NCBI GenBank assembly: GCA_028752905.1
Contig: JAQNBH010000012.1
Coordinates: forward strand, 24,871,816-24,935,815
Length of the DNA stretch: 64,000 bases
Direction: 5' to 3'
Source of the DNA: Cladorhizidae sp. MBARI D1340-BT2
Taxonomy: Eukaryota > Porifera > Demospongiae > Poecilosclerida > Cladorhizidae
The notes beneath the pieces are model-generated. The model worked only from the letters and a program-made list of their open reading frames with translations, was not told the DNA's origin and made no database searches. Below are positions 23,791 to 35,288 of this stretch, piece after piece. The position numbers and the translations under genes are program-made. Positions within the stretch are counted from its first letter, which is position 1. Every line of letters begins with the position of its first letter.

Positions 23791-25154
23791 GCCCACTCTG
23801 GGTGGGGGCTTGTCTAGGTCTTTCATTCCTAGAAGAGGTACTAACAGTTTGTGGTCAGTTCCAATGAGAAATTTTATTCCATGTACGAAGCTTGCAAACT
23901 TCTCCGTGCCCAGGTGGTAGCCAGTGCCTCTTTCTCAATTTGGGCATTCCCTGTTCAGTTTCTGTCATTGAGCTGGAGGCATATGCAACTGGTTTCCAGT
24001 TAGAGCTGTTTTCTTGTAACAAAACTACTCCCAGTCCACATGATGAGGCATCTGCTGATATTTTTGTTGGTGCTTGTGGGTCATAGAGAGCCAGTATCGT
24101 TAGTATTGATACCTCTTCTTTGGGGTTGGTGAAGGCCTGCTGTTGAGCACATCAACACATCCAAGTTGTTTTCTTGCTAAGTAGCAATGGAAGAGTTTGA
24201 GTGATCTCTGCTAGCTTGCTTGAAAATTTCCCCAGCTGATTTGCCATCCCCATGAGGGGTTGTAGCTCTGGAATCTTTGTGGGTGGCTTCATTTCACAAA
24301 TGGCAGATGACTCGTCTTGATCTGCCTGGATTCCATTTGAGTCGATGATGTGACCAAGGAATTTCAGTTTGGATTTCTCAAACTCGCATTTGTTTGGGTT
24401 GAGCGTAGCTCTAGCTGCTTTGATGCACTCAAGCACTGCTGTCAGGCAAACATCATGCTCCTCCTTATGCTTTCCAAACACTAGAACATCATTTATCAGG
24501 CAGAGAGTTCCTTGTAGACCTGAGAGTATTCTGCTCATTCATTTTTGAAAGTGTTCGGGTACACTAGATGTCAAATGGCAGCGTGTTGAAGTAGTACCAT
24601 CCGAAAGGAGTGATGAAGGTCGTTAGGGGTCATGATGCCTTGGCTAAAGGAATATGCCAGAATCAACTCGCATCAAGTTTACTGAAAACCTTGGCTCCTG
24701 TTAGCTGAGCGAAAGTCATCCACTTTTTGGCAGTGGATGTACCTCCCTGAGAACATTCTCGTTTAGAAGCTTGAGGTCGACACTAATTGCTCTAGGCACT
24801 ACGACCATTCCTGCACAGCAAGGTGTTGGTTCTTCCACTTTGGATATGTCACCATTAGATTCCATCCGTGTAAACTCTTCTTTGCCTTAGAGGTATTGGG
24901 ATATGTCTCGGAGCCAAGAGAGAGTATGGTTTGCATCGGCCTTGAGTTTGACTTCATACTCCTCTCCTAGATTGCCAGGTCTTGGAGGACCGATGGATTC
25001 TTCTGCGTTATACTGCAAGATTCAGGACAGATATAGCTGGCTGTACGAGTAAGTTAGTCTTCAGACCGTCAACTACAAATATGGGGTGCCTCGTCAACTT
25101 GTTGCCATGAGAGATAGTTGCATCAAACAGACACATAACATTCAGCTTCTTCCT
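23791..25154 (-). pseudogene. Antisense Gypsy RT and RNase H fragment
   Basis: Read on the - strand from about 25,154: a linker (KLKADANHTLSWLRDI); RT fingers (SKVEEPTPCCAGMVVV); DLKLLNENVLREVHPLP; the palm segment in an open frame at 24,538-24,152 with LINDVLVFG, where the usual YxDD core reads IND; and the thumb/connection with LKFLGHIIDSNGIQAD. RNase H follows with KISADASSCGLG (about 24,080) and a decayed end near 23,795. This is a different Gypsy family from the + strand module E element, since it has its own RT fingers. It replaces the 3' LTR and Death-gene module in unit 2. Confidence 0.8.
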
Positions 25155-25158
25155 TTAA

Positions 25159-25640
25159 CCCGCTCTCGCCGCAAGTGCTGTATGGCACTCTGGCTTTCTT
25201 TAATCCAAAAAATATGCGAGACTGACCATAACTTTTATATCATAAAATAACGTTATTCTTACTCTATTCTTACTCTATTTATGCACAGAATACGAAGTAC
25301 ATCATTGCCAAGTAACCATGGAAGAAACACTGATGGTTCGTAGTTTTGACGACCAAAACATTGATCAAAGACCAACTCTTGCAGAAGTAATTTCTCTTGT
25401 GTCTGGCGATAACCTCAACTCTTCTGAGGATGAGTCTAGGAGAGTGATGGCCTGCTCTCTCACGAGGTAGGCATGGTGAAGAAGGCTTCTCAGGTTTATC
25501 ATGGGTATCTAGCTTTGATTTAGCCAGTTAATGTCCAAAATAGCTCCAGCTATTTTTTCTTGGTAAAAGGGGAATAAAATAATTGCACATTGAGTTCCGG
25601 GTATAGCCCGGGCATTGTTTACCAGAATAAATTTCATGTT
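25159..25640 (+). mobile_element. piggyBac-like 5' end, truncated
   Basis: Begins directly after TTAA (25,155-25,158) with CCCGCTCTCGCCGCAAG, followed by an AT-rich leader and a short acidic first exon. No matching right end is seen before CA-rich module B resumes near 25,641, so it is truncated or recombined. The call rests on the TTAA/CCC start plus the exon and is tentative. Confidence 0.45.
25318..25466 (+). pseudogene. Short acidic first exon, piggyBac-like
   Basis: An ATG at 25,318 opens about 50 codons (MEETLMVRSFDDQNIDQRP ... SSEDESRRVM), ending at a candidate donor ACGAG|GTAGGC. The frame hits a stop three bases later if unspliced. Composition and position resemble the first exons at 1,294 and 63,037. 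No second exon is present. Confidence 0.4.
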
Positions 25641-26545
25641 GACAGATTCATACACACACCACACAACTCATACCCCCTCTACCCACCAACTAAATCATGC
25701 ACACACTAACCCCCACCACCATAACTCACATACACATTACTCACATTAGTTCCAACACAAAAACATTCTTTATTTAGCTCCCTCCCTCACACGTTCTCCT
25801 GCACTTAGTGCCCAATCCTCCCTCCCTTCCCTCCTGTCCCAAAACACAGGTAGACCACTCCCTCGAGGTTACATATAACTCAGGAGACACAGGCGGAAGG
25901 AGTGGTACCCTTTGCTTCTGTCCCCCAGCCCCACCCCAAAATGAACAGTGTTTGTATCTCACATGGATAGCCACAGCCACTAATATTAAACATGGCTGAA
26001 ATATTATCCCAGCTTTTTAAAGTTGTGAAAGCGAAACTTATAAATAAAAAAATCCAGTCCTATTCCTATAGCCAGCCTTGGATTTGTGAATGGGAATGCC
26101 AGGACATGTAAAAGCTGACTTGAAAAGTAGCACTAATTAAAGGTTTTCTCACCCTCACTGCCACTACCAGGCTGATCACCTGAACCAAAAGCACTAACAC
26201 AGTCAAAACAATAACATTATTTTGTATTAGTTAAATAAAAGCTAAATAAGCAATATAGCTAGTACTTCATTGATCTTATGACTCATTTACTCCAGTGTAT
26301 GAAAAAATGCTTACTTAAAACATTTATGCTAAATAAAATAAAAAACAATCCTGTACGCTCAATTTCTTCTGACTCATCATTTGTATGCTCTGTATTTTCT
26401 ATTTCTGCATCAGCGAGAAACTAGCAACCTTTCCATTCTGGCAGCTGCGATATGAAAGTTGACTTGTACCAATGACTTATCTTTCTTAAATTTTTGGGCC
26501 AACGATTCAACTGAATTCTTTAGCCTTCAGGGGCATAGGAAGACA
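25641..26545. repeat. Array unit 3, end of module B and module C
   Basis: Unit 3 starts inside CA-rich module B, without module A. It continues through module C, closely matching 3,180-4,030 and 37,610-38,530. Confidence 0.7.
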
Positions 26546-26559
26546 CGGAGACAATGCAA

Positions 26560-27085
26560 CACATTTATACTCACTGGCAACACATTATTACTCACTGGCA
26601 AAACATTTATACTCACTGGTAACACATTTATACACACTGGCAACACATTTATTCTCACTGGCAACACATTTATACCCACTGGCAACACATTTATACTCAC
26701 TGGCAACACATTTATACTCACTTGGCAACATATTTATACTCACTGGCAACACATTTATACTCACTGACAACACATTTATACTCACTGGCAACACATTTAT
26801 ACTCACTGGCAACACATTTATACTCACTGGCAACACATTTATACTCACTGGTAACTCATTTATAATCACTTGCAACACATTTATACTAACAGGCAACACA
26901 TTTATACTCGCTGGCAACACATTTATACTCACTGGCAACACATTTATACTCACTGGCAACACATTTATACTCACTGGCAATACATTTATATTCACTGGCA
27001 AAACATTTATACTCACTGGCAACACATTTATACTCACTGGCAACACATTTATACTCACTGGCAACACATTTATACTCACAGGTAA
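26560..27085. repeat. 21-bp minisatellite, unit 3
   Basis: About 25 copies of the module D unit, the longest of the four arrays. All long frames here repeat every seven codons and are artefacts. Confidence 0.95.
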
Positions 27086-27394
27086 CAAGTGTCAATTGAA
27101 ATGCATGTGATTCATGATCTGTCAGCCAGTGCTGGGTATAGTTTCACACCATGGTAATGAGGAGATTGAGATTCAGCAGTTGGGCAGCTCCAAGCCTGCA
27201 TCAGTCTGATGCATGACTGTGCTTATACACTCTAGCATTCAATAAAGTCAGGAATCACATGCATTTACCCAAGCCTAACAGACAACACATAGTCTGCACA
27301 ACCATCAATTGACACTCAACTTATGTTAATGTTTGAGACCTCTCACCTCACCTTATATTGGTATTAACATGATTGGATCACACTATTGCTTATT

Positions 27395-27688
27395 TGTGGT
27401 GGAAGCATACTCAAAACATGCTCCACAGCAAATCTTTTACCTGCTTTTTCTGGGCTGCCTCAACCAGCTACACAATAGTTACAAATATTTGTCCCTGGCA
27501 GTACACAATGTCACACTTTTGTTTGGCTTGATAGTTGATGGTGGGAGGCTACTATCAAGCCAAACAAAAGTGCTACACAGTGTACTTCTAGGGACAATTA
27601 AACAACAATTGTGTAGATGGTTGAAACAGCCCAGAAGAAGCTGGTAAAAGATTTCCTGTGCATGTTTAGAGGATGCTTCCACAACACA
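27395..27688. mobile_element. MITE with long inverted repeats, unit 3 copy
   Basis: Same element and same position as 4,712-5,008. Tips are TGTGGTGGAAGCAT and the complement of TGTGTTGTGGAAGCAT. The arms pair through CAGCAAATCTTTTACC / GGTAAAAGATTTCCTG and the CTACACAATAG block. Non-coding. Confidence 0.75.
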
Positions 27689-29800
27689 CTGCGTTGGCAG
27701 TTAAGAACAAAGACCCAGCTACACTCAAAAAAGTTGGCCATTATGGTTGACAAATACCCACACTTGGTCATCTAGTGCTCAGAAAATATAAGAGAAGAAT
27801 CCCTTACCAACAGACACATAACCATGATGTCAAGAAGCCGGGACCAGCCAAGTGTACTAAAGAGAAAGTATACCTTTGCTGTCCCATCTGCCATCACTCA
27901 CATGACTACCTGGTATATACAGGGCTTACTGAATGGCAAGGATGCGACCATCAAGTTAGACACAGCAGCTTCACACTCTGTGGTTTCCAAGACTGCAGTT
28001 CTGGAAGGCTCTTTGGAGGGAGAGGGGCTATCCTTAGTAAGGGTGACTGGTCCACTCAAGGAATTTGACTTAGCAAACATAAACATTGACATAGGTGGGA
28101 GACAGCAAAACTTCAAGGAGCTGTGGCTGATGGCATCACTGCTGATGTTCCACTCGGTCAAGATGCTCCCTTCCTAAACCATTTACTTGAGCCATTAGAG
28201 AAAGAGAGACTAACGATTTAAACACAAGCTATGTTGGTAAAGACAAGACAAGCTGCAGAGCAATAGCAACAACACTTGCAGGCTGATGAGATAGCTACAG
28301 TGAATCAGGAGAAATACTCAAACCGTGGGAGGAATTAGTTGGAAATACAGCGATATTTTGGTTGACCTGGATCAGAAACCCAGATAAAGCAAATGACAAA
28401 AATTGAAAGATGGTAAGGCTTTGTCTCTATCCCATCTGTCATTCCTGAGATGAACACATCCTCTAAATTAGATGAGAACACACCCTCTCAACCAGATAAG
28501 ACTGCACCCAATCGACCAGATGAGAACACGCCCTCTCAACCAGATAAGACTGCACTCACTCGACCAGATGAGAATACACCTCTCAATCAGAAGATAGCTA
28601 ACACTCTCAAAATATGAGACACACCCTCTCAACCAGATGAGAACACAACCTCTAAAATAGTTGGTAAACAAGTCTGTTTTGATTAACACGAATTGCTGAA
28701 CGAGGTTATTCTGATTAGTTTTGTGAGGTTGGATTGTTGTTTAGATGTCGACACGAAAAGTTAGACAATGAAATGCACCGACTAGTGTTGCCTGGCAACA
28801 TACACCAGCAAGCCATAGCTCACACACTCCACATGACCAGTCATCTCGGGTACAACAAAGCCAGACACAGACTGTTGGCCCACTTTAACTGGCCAGGCCT
28901 CAGCCGGGATGTGATTCAAGCCTGTGAATCCCACGCTAAATGCCAGAAGGGCGGTAGACATCCACAGACCCTGTCTCCACTAATCTCTATGCCAATTATC
29001 ACATAAATACTGAAATGGGTAGCTTTTGATATAGTTGACCCTTTGCCTCACACTAGAGCTAGAAACAAGATCAGTTAACATCCATGGATTTTGCCAGATG
29101 GTGATGCCACACTACTCAGAAAAGTTGTTGCTGAAACTCTTTCTTCTGCTTTGATGGACATATTCTCTCCCCCAGGAATACCACTAAACTACTGACAGAT
29201 CAGGGCATCAATTTTGTGTCATTCTTGTGACAATATCAGAAACTAGGCTTTCACCACATCAATGCAAGTCCATAACTCCCTCAGACGAACAGTACATAAA
29301 TGCCACATTGAAAAAAATTATTAAGAAGGACAGAAAACACACCACTGCTGTTCAATGTTTAACAACCATGAGGGAGAACCTGGAACAGATGCAGCACATA
29401 GCACCAGTTACATACAGAGTGCACATGCATGACAGAAAGAAAAGGCATACAACTATTCATGTCAACATGATGAAGTCCTGGCACAGTCCAATGGCACCTG
29501 TATTTTCTGTCACCTTAACAGAAGAAGAAACTATGTAGGCATTTCTCTTACCAACCCTATGCGAATCAGATTCAAAAGCTCTCATGGTACCAAACTTAAA
29601 TGATGAACAGACTTCACAGCTCCAATGCTTGATGGATACTTCCCCAACAGTCTTCACAAATATATCTGGGGAAACAACGGCAGTGGAACATGCCATTGAC
29701 ACCAGCCATCAGGATTCCGCCAAGGCAAGTCCACGAGAGTTGTGAAGATGGCATTCACAAGGAAATCCAGACATTGTTGGAACATAATATTATAGAACCA
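27689..29800 (+). pseudogene. Decayed Gypsy-type pol, unit 3
   Basis: The best protease frame of the four copies lies at 27,824-28,177: GKDATIKLDTAASHSVVSK, again DTAA. Then come the CTCTCAACCAGATGAGA-type spacer (28,440-28,660); an integrase zinc finger with HLGYNKARHRLLAHFNWPG and CQKGGRHPQT (28,745-28,985); short core remnants; the integrase tail (YRVHMHDRKKRH, 29,410); and the RT start (PTVFTNISGETTAVEHAI, 29,645-29,700). It breaks off near 29,800, earlier than in the other units, and lacks the foldback of unit 1. Confidence 0.75.
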
Positions 29801-29814
29801 GGCAGAGGCCCAAG

Positions 29815-30030
29815 CCTAACAAGCAACACTTAGCCTGCACAATCAACAATTTACACTCGCCCACATGTTAATGTGTGAAACCTTTCACCTCACACACCAA
29901 CGACTTGTATTTGATTGGTTATTTGTAATTACCTTATTTATGTAAATGTAAATGAAATGTGTTACCAGTGAGTGTAAATGTGTTGGCTTGTTTCTCACCC
30001 TGATGAAAACGGAGCATTGAGATAGAAACA
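29815..30030 (+). repeat. 3' LTR remnant of module E, unit 3
   Basis: Closely matches 7,905-8,130 of unit 1, including the reverse-complement minisatellite unit near 29,957 and the following GATGAAAACGGAGCATTGAG. Confidence 0.5.
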
Positions 30031-30203
30031 GGCAACAACATAACAAAATAATAATTAAAAAATTAATCTAATGATGAAAGTTAACACTCAAGAAAAATGG
30101 ATGTTGCTACTTCTCCTTCCATTGAATCTCTACGAAGACATGAGGAAGCCACAAAGTTCATAACATAGCAATCCCAATGATAAGTTAGCTTATTCCAAGT
30201 TAG

Positions 30204-32657
30204 CTACATTTGGTGAGCACAGTGAAGTTGTTCTTCAGATGCCTCTAGATTTGCTAGTCTGCACATGCGTCCCCTTAATGGCATCTTTCTTACTGCTGTA
30301 AGTAAAGCAGAAGAGGCCATGACTCAATTTCTGTACTCCATTGTTAACTTTACAGAGCAATGTGGAGGGGGAAGGACAAGTGAATAGCAAGCACGAGGAA
30401 AAGGGATTGAAAAGTTATGCTAATTACAGGCCAGAACATTTCACATGTGCCAGGAGAAATGGAGCTGGTCTGAAGACTTTGGCGGACTTTTCATGAATAA
30501 CCACACTAGCTTTGAAGTCACATGTTCTAGCCTACATGGATTTTTTTCTGTCCTGATGAATTTATGCCGAGTATTGAACCAATGAATGCACATATTTTAA
30601 GAGGCTGTATCTATAATTACTTCAATACAAACTACGCACCTGCAAAGAAGCATTTACGCATTAGAATCGTGAGAATATGGTTGAGCAGTTGCAAAAGTGT
30701 CCAGGATTGTTCTACCTTATGTAATATCTAGATATACAAGTATATACTTGTAAAAAAGAAGATAAACCAGACTGTACCCATGTACACTAAGGATGACCAC
30801 CCTTTACTACTTAAAATATACACACCAACACAACCAGCTAGACCAACCTTTGCTGCTTAAGATGGAAATAATCTCGTCAGCACATCCCCCAAAATCTCCC
30901 TCCACACATAATCGAAGAAGATTCCTGTAAGTCTTTGGATAACCAGCTTTAGATCTCCAACGCTCCAGAAGAGCCCAGCTGTAAATAGTGTGCATCTATA
31001 AAACCACATACACGATTCACACATTTAGCATTGTAGTACCTTTGTAGATCACGACTGTATGTGGTCACTATGTGCTGCACCTCTGACAAGTTCAATCCTA
31101 GCAGATACGCCTTAAGTTGCCAACGATACAGTCTTGCAGAAATTCGACCTAGGTCCACTTCTGACATTATCACATCATCTAGGTAACCATGGTTGCACTT
31201 TTGAACTTTGGCCAGCAGTTTGCCATATTTCTACAACAATAAATAGAATAACAGGAAAAACAACTAATTTACCATTAAGATCATGGCTTCATAGAGACAT
31301 TTGTGTTGGGGACAGAGTGAGGGTGAGTGTTCATATCCAGTCTTACGACATTTGGTTAGATGAAGTTTGAGAAGATAAGTCTTTGAAATAGATAAGTAAT
31401 ATCAACATGGCTAGGCTCAGGTGAATCACAATTGAGCAGGTTTTAGTGCAATTTTGACATATTCAAAGAGAAAAATCTTGGGAATGTATTTCACATGTTG
31501 TCTACTTAATTGCCAAGTTCATTAAGGGAGGCTTTTACCATTTCTGGGGTGGTCGACACAACTTGTCATAACTTTTTTGTTTCTTTCTCAATGCAGGTGA
31601 AATTTTATCAAGATGCAATGTATTGAATGTGCTTTCTTTTCATATGCTCTGATTTTGCATATCTACTACCTAGGTGAAGTTATGGATCCCACCTCAGTAT
31701 CAGGGGCAAATATTCTAACTCATGGCCACTTAGTCCTAACCACTTCCCACTTAGGAAGTGCTTAGAGTGATCATAGAAGTGCAAAGTGAATGGCTAAAAA
31801 TATCATTAGCACAACAACTGAATTTTAAGAGAGGTCAACCTGAAGTTCTAAACATGGTATGTATATCCATATGCATATATACCTCACCATGGATGGACTT
31901 AAACATGTTTTAGTCATTCACTTTTTAGAGCAGGGAAAGGGCTTTCAAATGATATATTAAAATCTTATATACATTAAAAAATGAGCAAGTTAGAATATTT
32001 CCAGATTCAGAAACAGTGATTTTCAGGAGAAGCCATGAAAAGTGGGTGTGTTTTGGGGGGTATTTTTTGGTAAAAATCGAAATGATGACGGTTGCCTGAC
32101 AGGATGCGCAGATCATGTGATGACAGCACAGGGCTGCGTGGTAACTATGGTAATTGGAAGCTTACTGAGAGCTTCATTTAGAGTCCTTTTCCAGACTTCT
32201 ATCATGAACGGTTAGGGAGATACGCTTACCTTTGGCAGGAGCGCCGTCTTCAAGATTCAAACGGTATTTTGTATATAGCTTGATAATGTGAAATAGAATG
32301 CACAAAAAGGTGCATAACTTCATGATGGAGCATTGAAATACTCTGAAACTTGAAACATAACAACTACATGCATCAAGGTATAGAATAGAGCAATAAAAAA
32401 AAATTTAATCATAAAAAAAAATGGTAAAAGCCTCCCTTAATGGCACTGCCATTGTAAATACTAACATCAGCTAGTCAATGAATACAATATACCTATTATG
32501 ACACCATTTTCCTTGTGGTATAGGTGGGAGGTGTTATAATCCCTGATCCCCTGACTCCCTGAGAAACCCTGATAGATGGTTTTGCTAACCTTTGCCTTGA
32601 TGCTGCTTGAGAATGCAGTGATGGCAGCTGCTTCTTCATCAGTTCTTCCAGTAACAT
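30204..32657 (-). CDS. Death-domain protein gene, unit 3 copy (spliced)
   Basis: Exon A 32,657-32,590 (DVTGRTDEEAAAITAF); exon B 31,230-31,040 (KYGKLLAKVQKCNHGYLDD to SRDLQ); the 64-bp intron 31,039-30,979; exon C from 30,978 (SWALLERWRSKAGYPKTY ... CADEIISILSSKG), to a stop at 30,807 or, by the donor AAAG|GTTGGT, to exon D 30,295-30,204. Exon lengths and phases equal those of the 44.4-46.0 kb copy. The A-B intron carries a 911-bp TTAA-site insertion. The Death-domain pattern is complete: RLYRWQLKAYLLGLNLSEVQ, then W.SKAG and ADEIISIL. No start codon is identified. The frame is intact through all joined exons. Confidence 0.65.
31526..32436. mobile_element. TTAA-site non-autonomous DNA element, 911 bp
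   Basis: Perfect inverted ends GGGAGGCTTTTACCATTT and its complement, with TTAA on both sides (31,522-31,525 and 32,437-32,440). Units 1 and 4 show the empty site near 9,664 and 45,760. No coding frame is recognised. TTAA duplication fits piggyBac or Kolobok; the GGG tip differs from the CCY of the piggyBac-like elements here. Confidence 0.85.
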
Positions 32658-33104
32658 CTGCAGCAACAACAGCTAGTCAATGAGTGGATTATTTGTGTGA
32701 GTGCATCAATGGAAGGTTTTATTTACACTACTACTAAACATACCAAGCATGTGTATATCCACAAGTTAACCATAAACTCTGGTTGTCTATCAGAACTTCT
32801 AGCAAGAAAACCAGAGCTTAACAACAACTAAGCTCTTACTAAACAAATAATGCACACACATTGAATCTTCTACCATGTAAATGAATGCCTTGCATTATTT
32901 ATTAGACAGGAGCAGAGAGCTAAACTTCAGTTACATGAGCCACATGAAGATAATATTGACAGAACTGGTCAATTTACACTGATTAATGTTAGAGTCAAAG
33001 AAATGCAATCAAGCAAATTACCATGCTTATGAGTAAAAGCCAGATGATGAAGGAGCTAGTCTCATGAGCCACACTAAGAAAGAACTGGATTCCTGAGCCA
33101 CACC

Positions 33105-33692
33105 AAGTAAAAAGAGCTTCCATAAATGGTAGGATCAGCCAGAAAGAGAATGTCCAAGTTAGCAGCTGCGATTTTTAACATTTGTTTGAAGTGGAAGTTG
33201 TCCACCTCTGCAAGCAAAACTTATGTGTAGTCCTAGCCCTGGCATTACACTCACACAGCCTCATTCCCAACATCACACATGCACACATCCATAATCAAAA
33301 TACCAAACAACTCACACTCATCTAGCCCAACCCCCAGATCAGGCCCTAGATAACTAGACACACAAACATCCCTACACTGGACATCCCCATACTCCTAGCA
33401 AGACAGCAGCACAGAAAACAAGAACAAAATGTTAAGCAGAACATACCAATCAACACCAGTCAACACATAGCAACATAACATTCTAAACTAAGGGTCAGGA
33501 CTAATTAACTCTTCCTGTAGCTAAGTTTTAAACAAAAAGTAGATTTTTTTCTCATCTTTTTGGTCTTTTCTGCTAGTCCTATCACAACCCTGGTCATCCA
33601 CATCACCACATTATATCTCTGTCAATCACACCATTCACCATTACATATGGACCAATCGCAGAAGTGTATGACATGCTTAACCTTATATATAT
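33105..33692. repeat. Array unit 4, module A
   Basis: Third copy of the leader module, closest to 18-630 of unit 1. It is interrupted at 33,693 by an inverted-repeat element and continues at 36,976. Confidence 0.7.
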
Positions 33693-34439
33693 GTTCCATC
33701 CAATCTATGAATCTACACAATCTATGAATTCTTAGATTGGATACCAATATAGATTGGCATCCAATCTATTGCCTGCCAATCAAAACATGGTAGCATATTA
33801 ACACCCTTTGCAACAGATTCATAGATTGGTTGGAACATATCGACCAATACGACTAGTTATACTGAGTGAGTGTGCAAGCCAAATATCCAAACCTACCCAC
33901 ACAATATGGGATAGTCGACGGGAATTTACAAAGCCCACGCTACTCCCACGAAAAGAGAAGTAGGGAGAAGAGCTGTTTGTGAGGCAAGTTTCTCTACATT
34001 TGGGGACTATAATAGCAGTTGTGCGAGTGTTCGTGGGTATTACAAACCGTGCATTTTTTTTGGGACAGAGCAATATTCTTCAAATATCTTTTTGTCTCTA
34101 AACTTGCCATGTCACTAGTTCTTTATCTGCCAAGTCCATGTGGAACCTTTTCTCAGTATCACTTTTTTCTACATCATTACACTCTCAAGGCATGTCCGCA
34201 CTGGGACCACTATTGACCTAGATCTGATCTTGATAAGTGGGATCTAGATCTGATCTGGATAAATCCTGTCTGCACTGCAAAAATTAACAACCACAATTAA
34301 AAGCATTTTACACCTCCAACCAGCTGCATGTCACATGACATATGACAGCTGGTAGCCCTCACATGACTGCTGCTTGCTGTACTTGTACTTGAAGATGGAT
34401 ATATACTGGCTCTGTGCGTTTTTTCTATATTATATCGCC

Positions 34440-35214
34440 ACTGTTAAACAACATCAGCAGAATAGGTGGCAGAGAAGGGCAATAATGGGGGTTTCCTCAA
34501 ACTGTAGGAGCAATTGTTGGATCTCACATCCACATAATAAAGCCACAAGAAAGTGCGTCAGACTATTATAACAGGAAAGGAAAGACCTGATACAGGCGGT
34601 GGATTATCGTGGTGTTTTTATAGATGTCAACATCGGCTGGCCTGGAAAGGTATGGATACAAATACAGTAATTCTATTTCTTTTGTGTGCTTTTTGTGAAA
34701 TCTACACACCTGTGCTTCCCTCACTATTTGCAGGTACAATGATGCCCGTGTCTTTGCAAATTCCGCATTTTATAGAAATGCATGCAATGGGTTTGTTTAC
34801 CAGCTGGTCAAAGCTCTTCAATGGTGTTGAAGTGCCACTTGTTGTTCTGGGTGATCCAGCATATCCGCTTCTACTATGGCTGATGAAACCCTACTTCGAG
34901 ACATCCAGCAGTACACCAGAAGAACTGAACTTTAATTATAGACAAAGCAGGGCAAGGATGTGGTGGAGAATGCTTTTGGTCAGTTAAAGGGATGGTGGCG
35001 ATGTCTACTAAAGAGAATCGATTCAAACTTGGCCAATGTACCAAGCATTGTTAGTTCATGCATAGTATTGAATAACGTGTGTGAGATGTATGGTGATCAT
35101 TGTCAAGATAACGGGCTCTATCGGGAAGGCAGTGCAAGTGGAAGTGTATCAACCACAGCAGCAAGCAGTGGCACAGCTACAGCCATTAGAGATGCCATCA
35201 GAGACAAACTGTAC
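34440..35214 (+). pseudogene. Harbinger DDE transposase
   Basis: Exon 1 ends at 34,649 (ENVNIGWPG-like region, here DVNIGWPGK). An 84-bp gt-ag intron follows, then exon 2 from 34,734. Exon 2 has a 1-nt insertion right after the junction (DARVFANSAFYRNACNGF in the shifted frame), then VPLVVLGDPAYPLLLWLMKP (second Asp). A shift near 34,960 leads to VENAFGQLKGWWRCLLKR (catalytic Glu), and the end is CIVLNNVCEMYGDHC. The first catalytic Asp region reads IVGSHIHII, where IDGSHI is expected, so the Asp appears to be Val. It is clearly HARBI1-family, but inactive. Confidence 0.82.
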
Positions 35215-35288
35215 TAACAATTATTAGCAGATCAGAATGGTTTATCATAGTATATAAATAAAATTGAAACAAAACAAATAATAATAAG

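Noticed and set aside
33819..34073. 84-codon - strand frame in the outer inverted-repeat element
   Set aside because: Overlaps the terminal repeat; no domain, and no second copy to test conservation.
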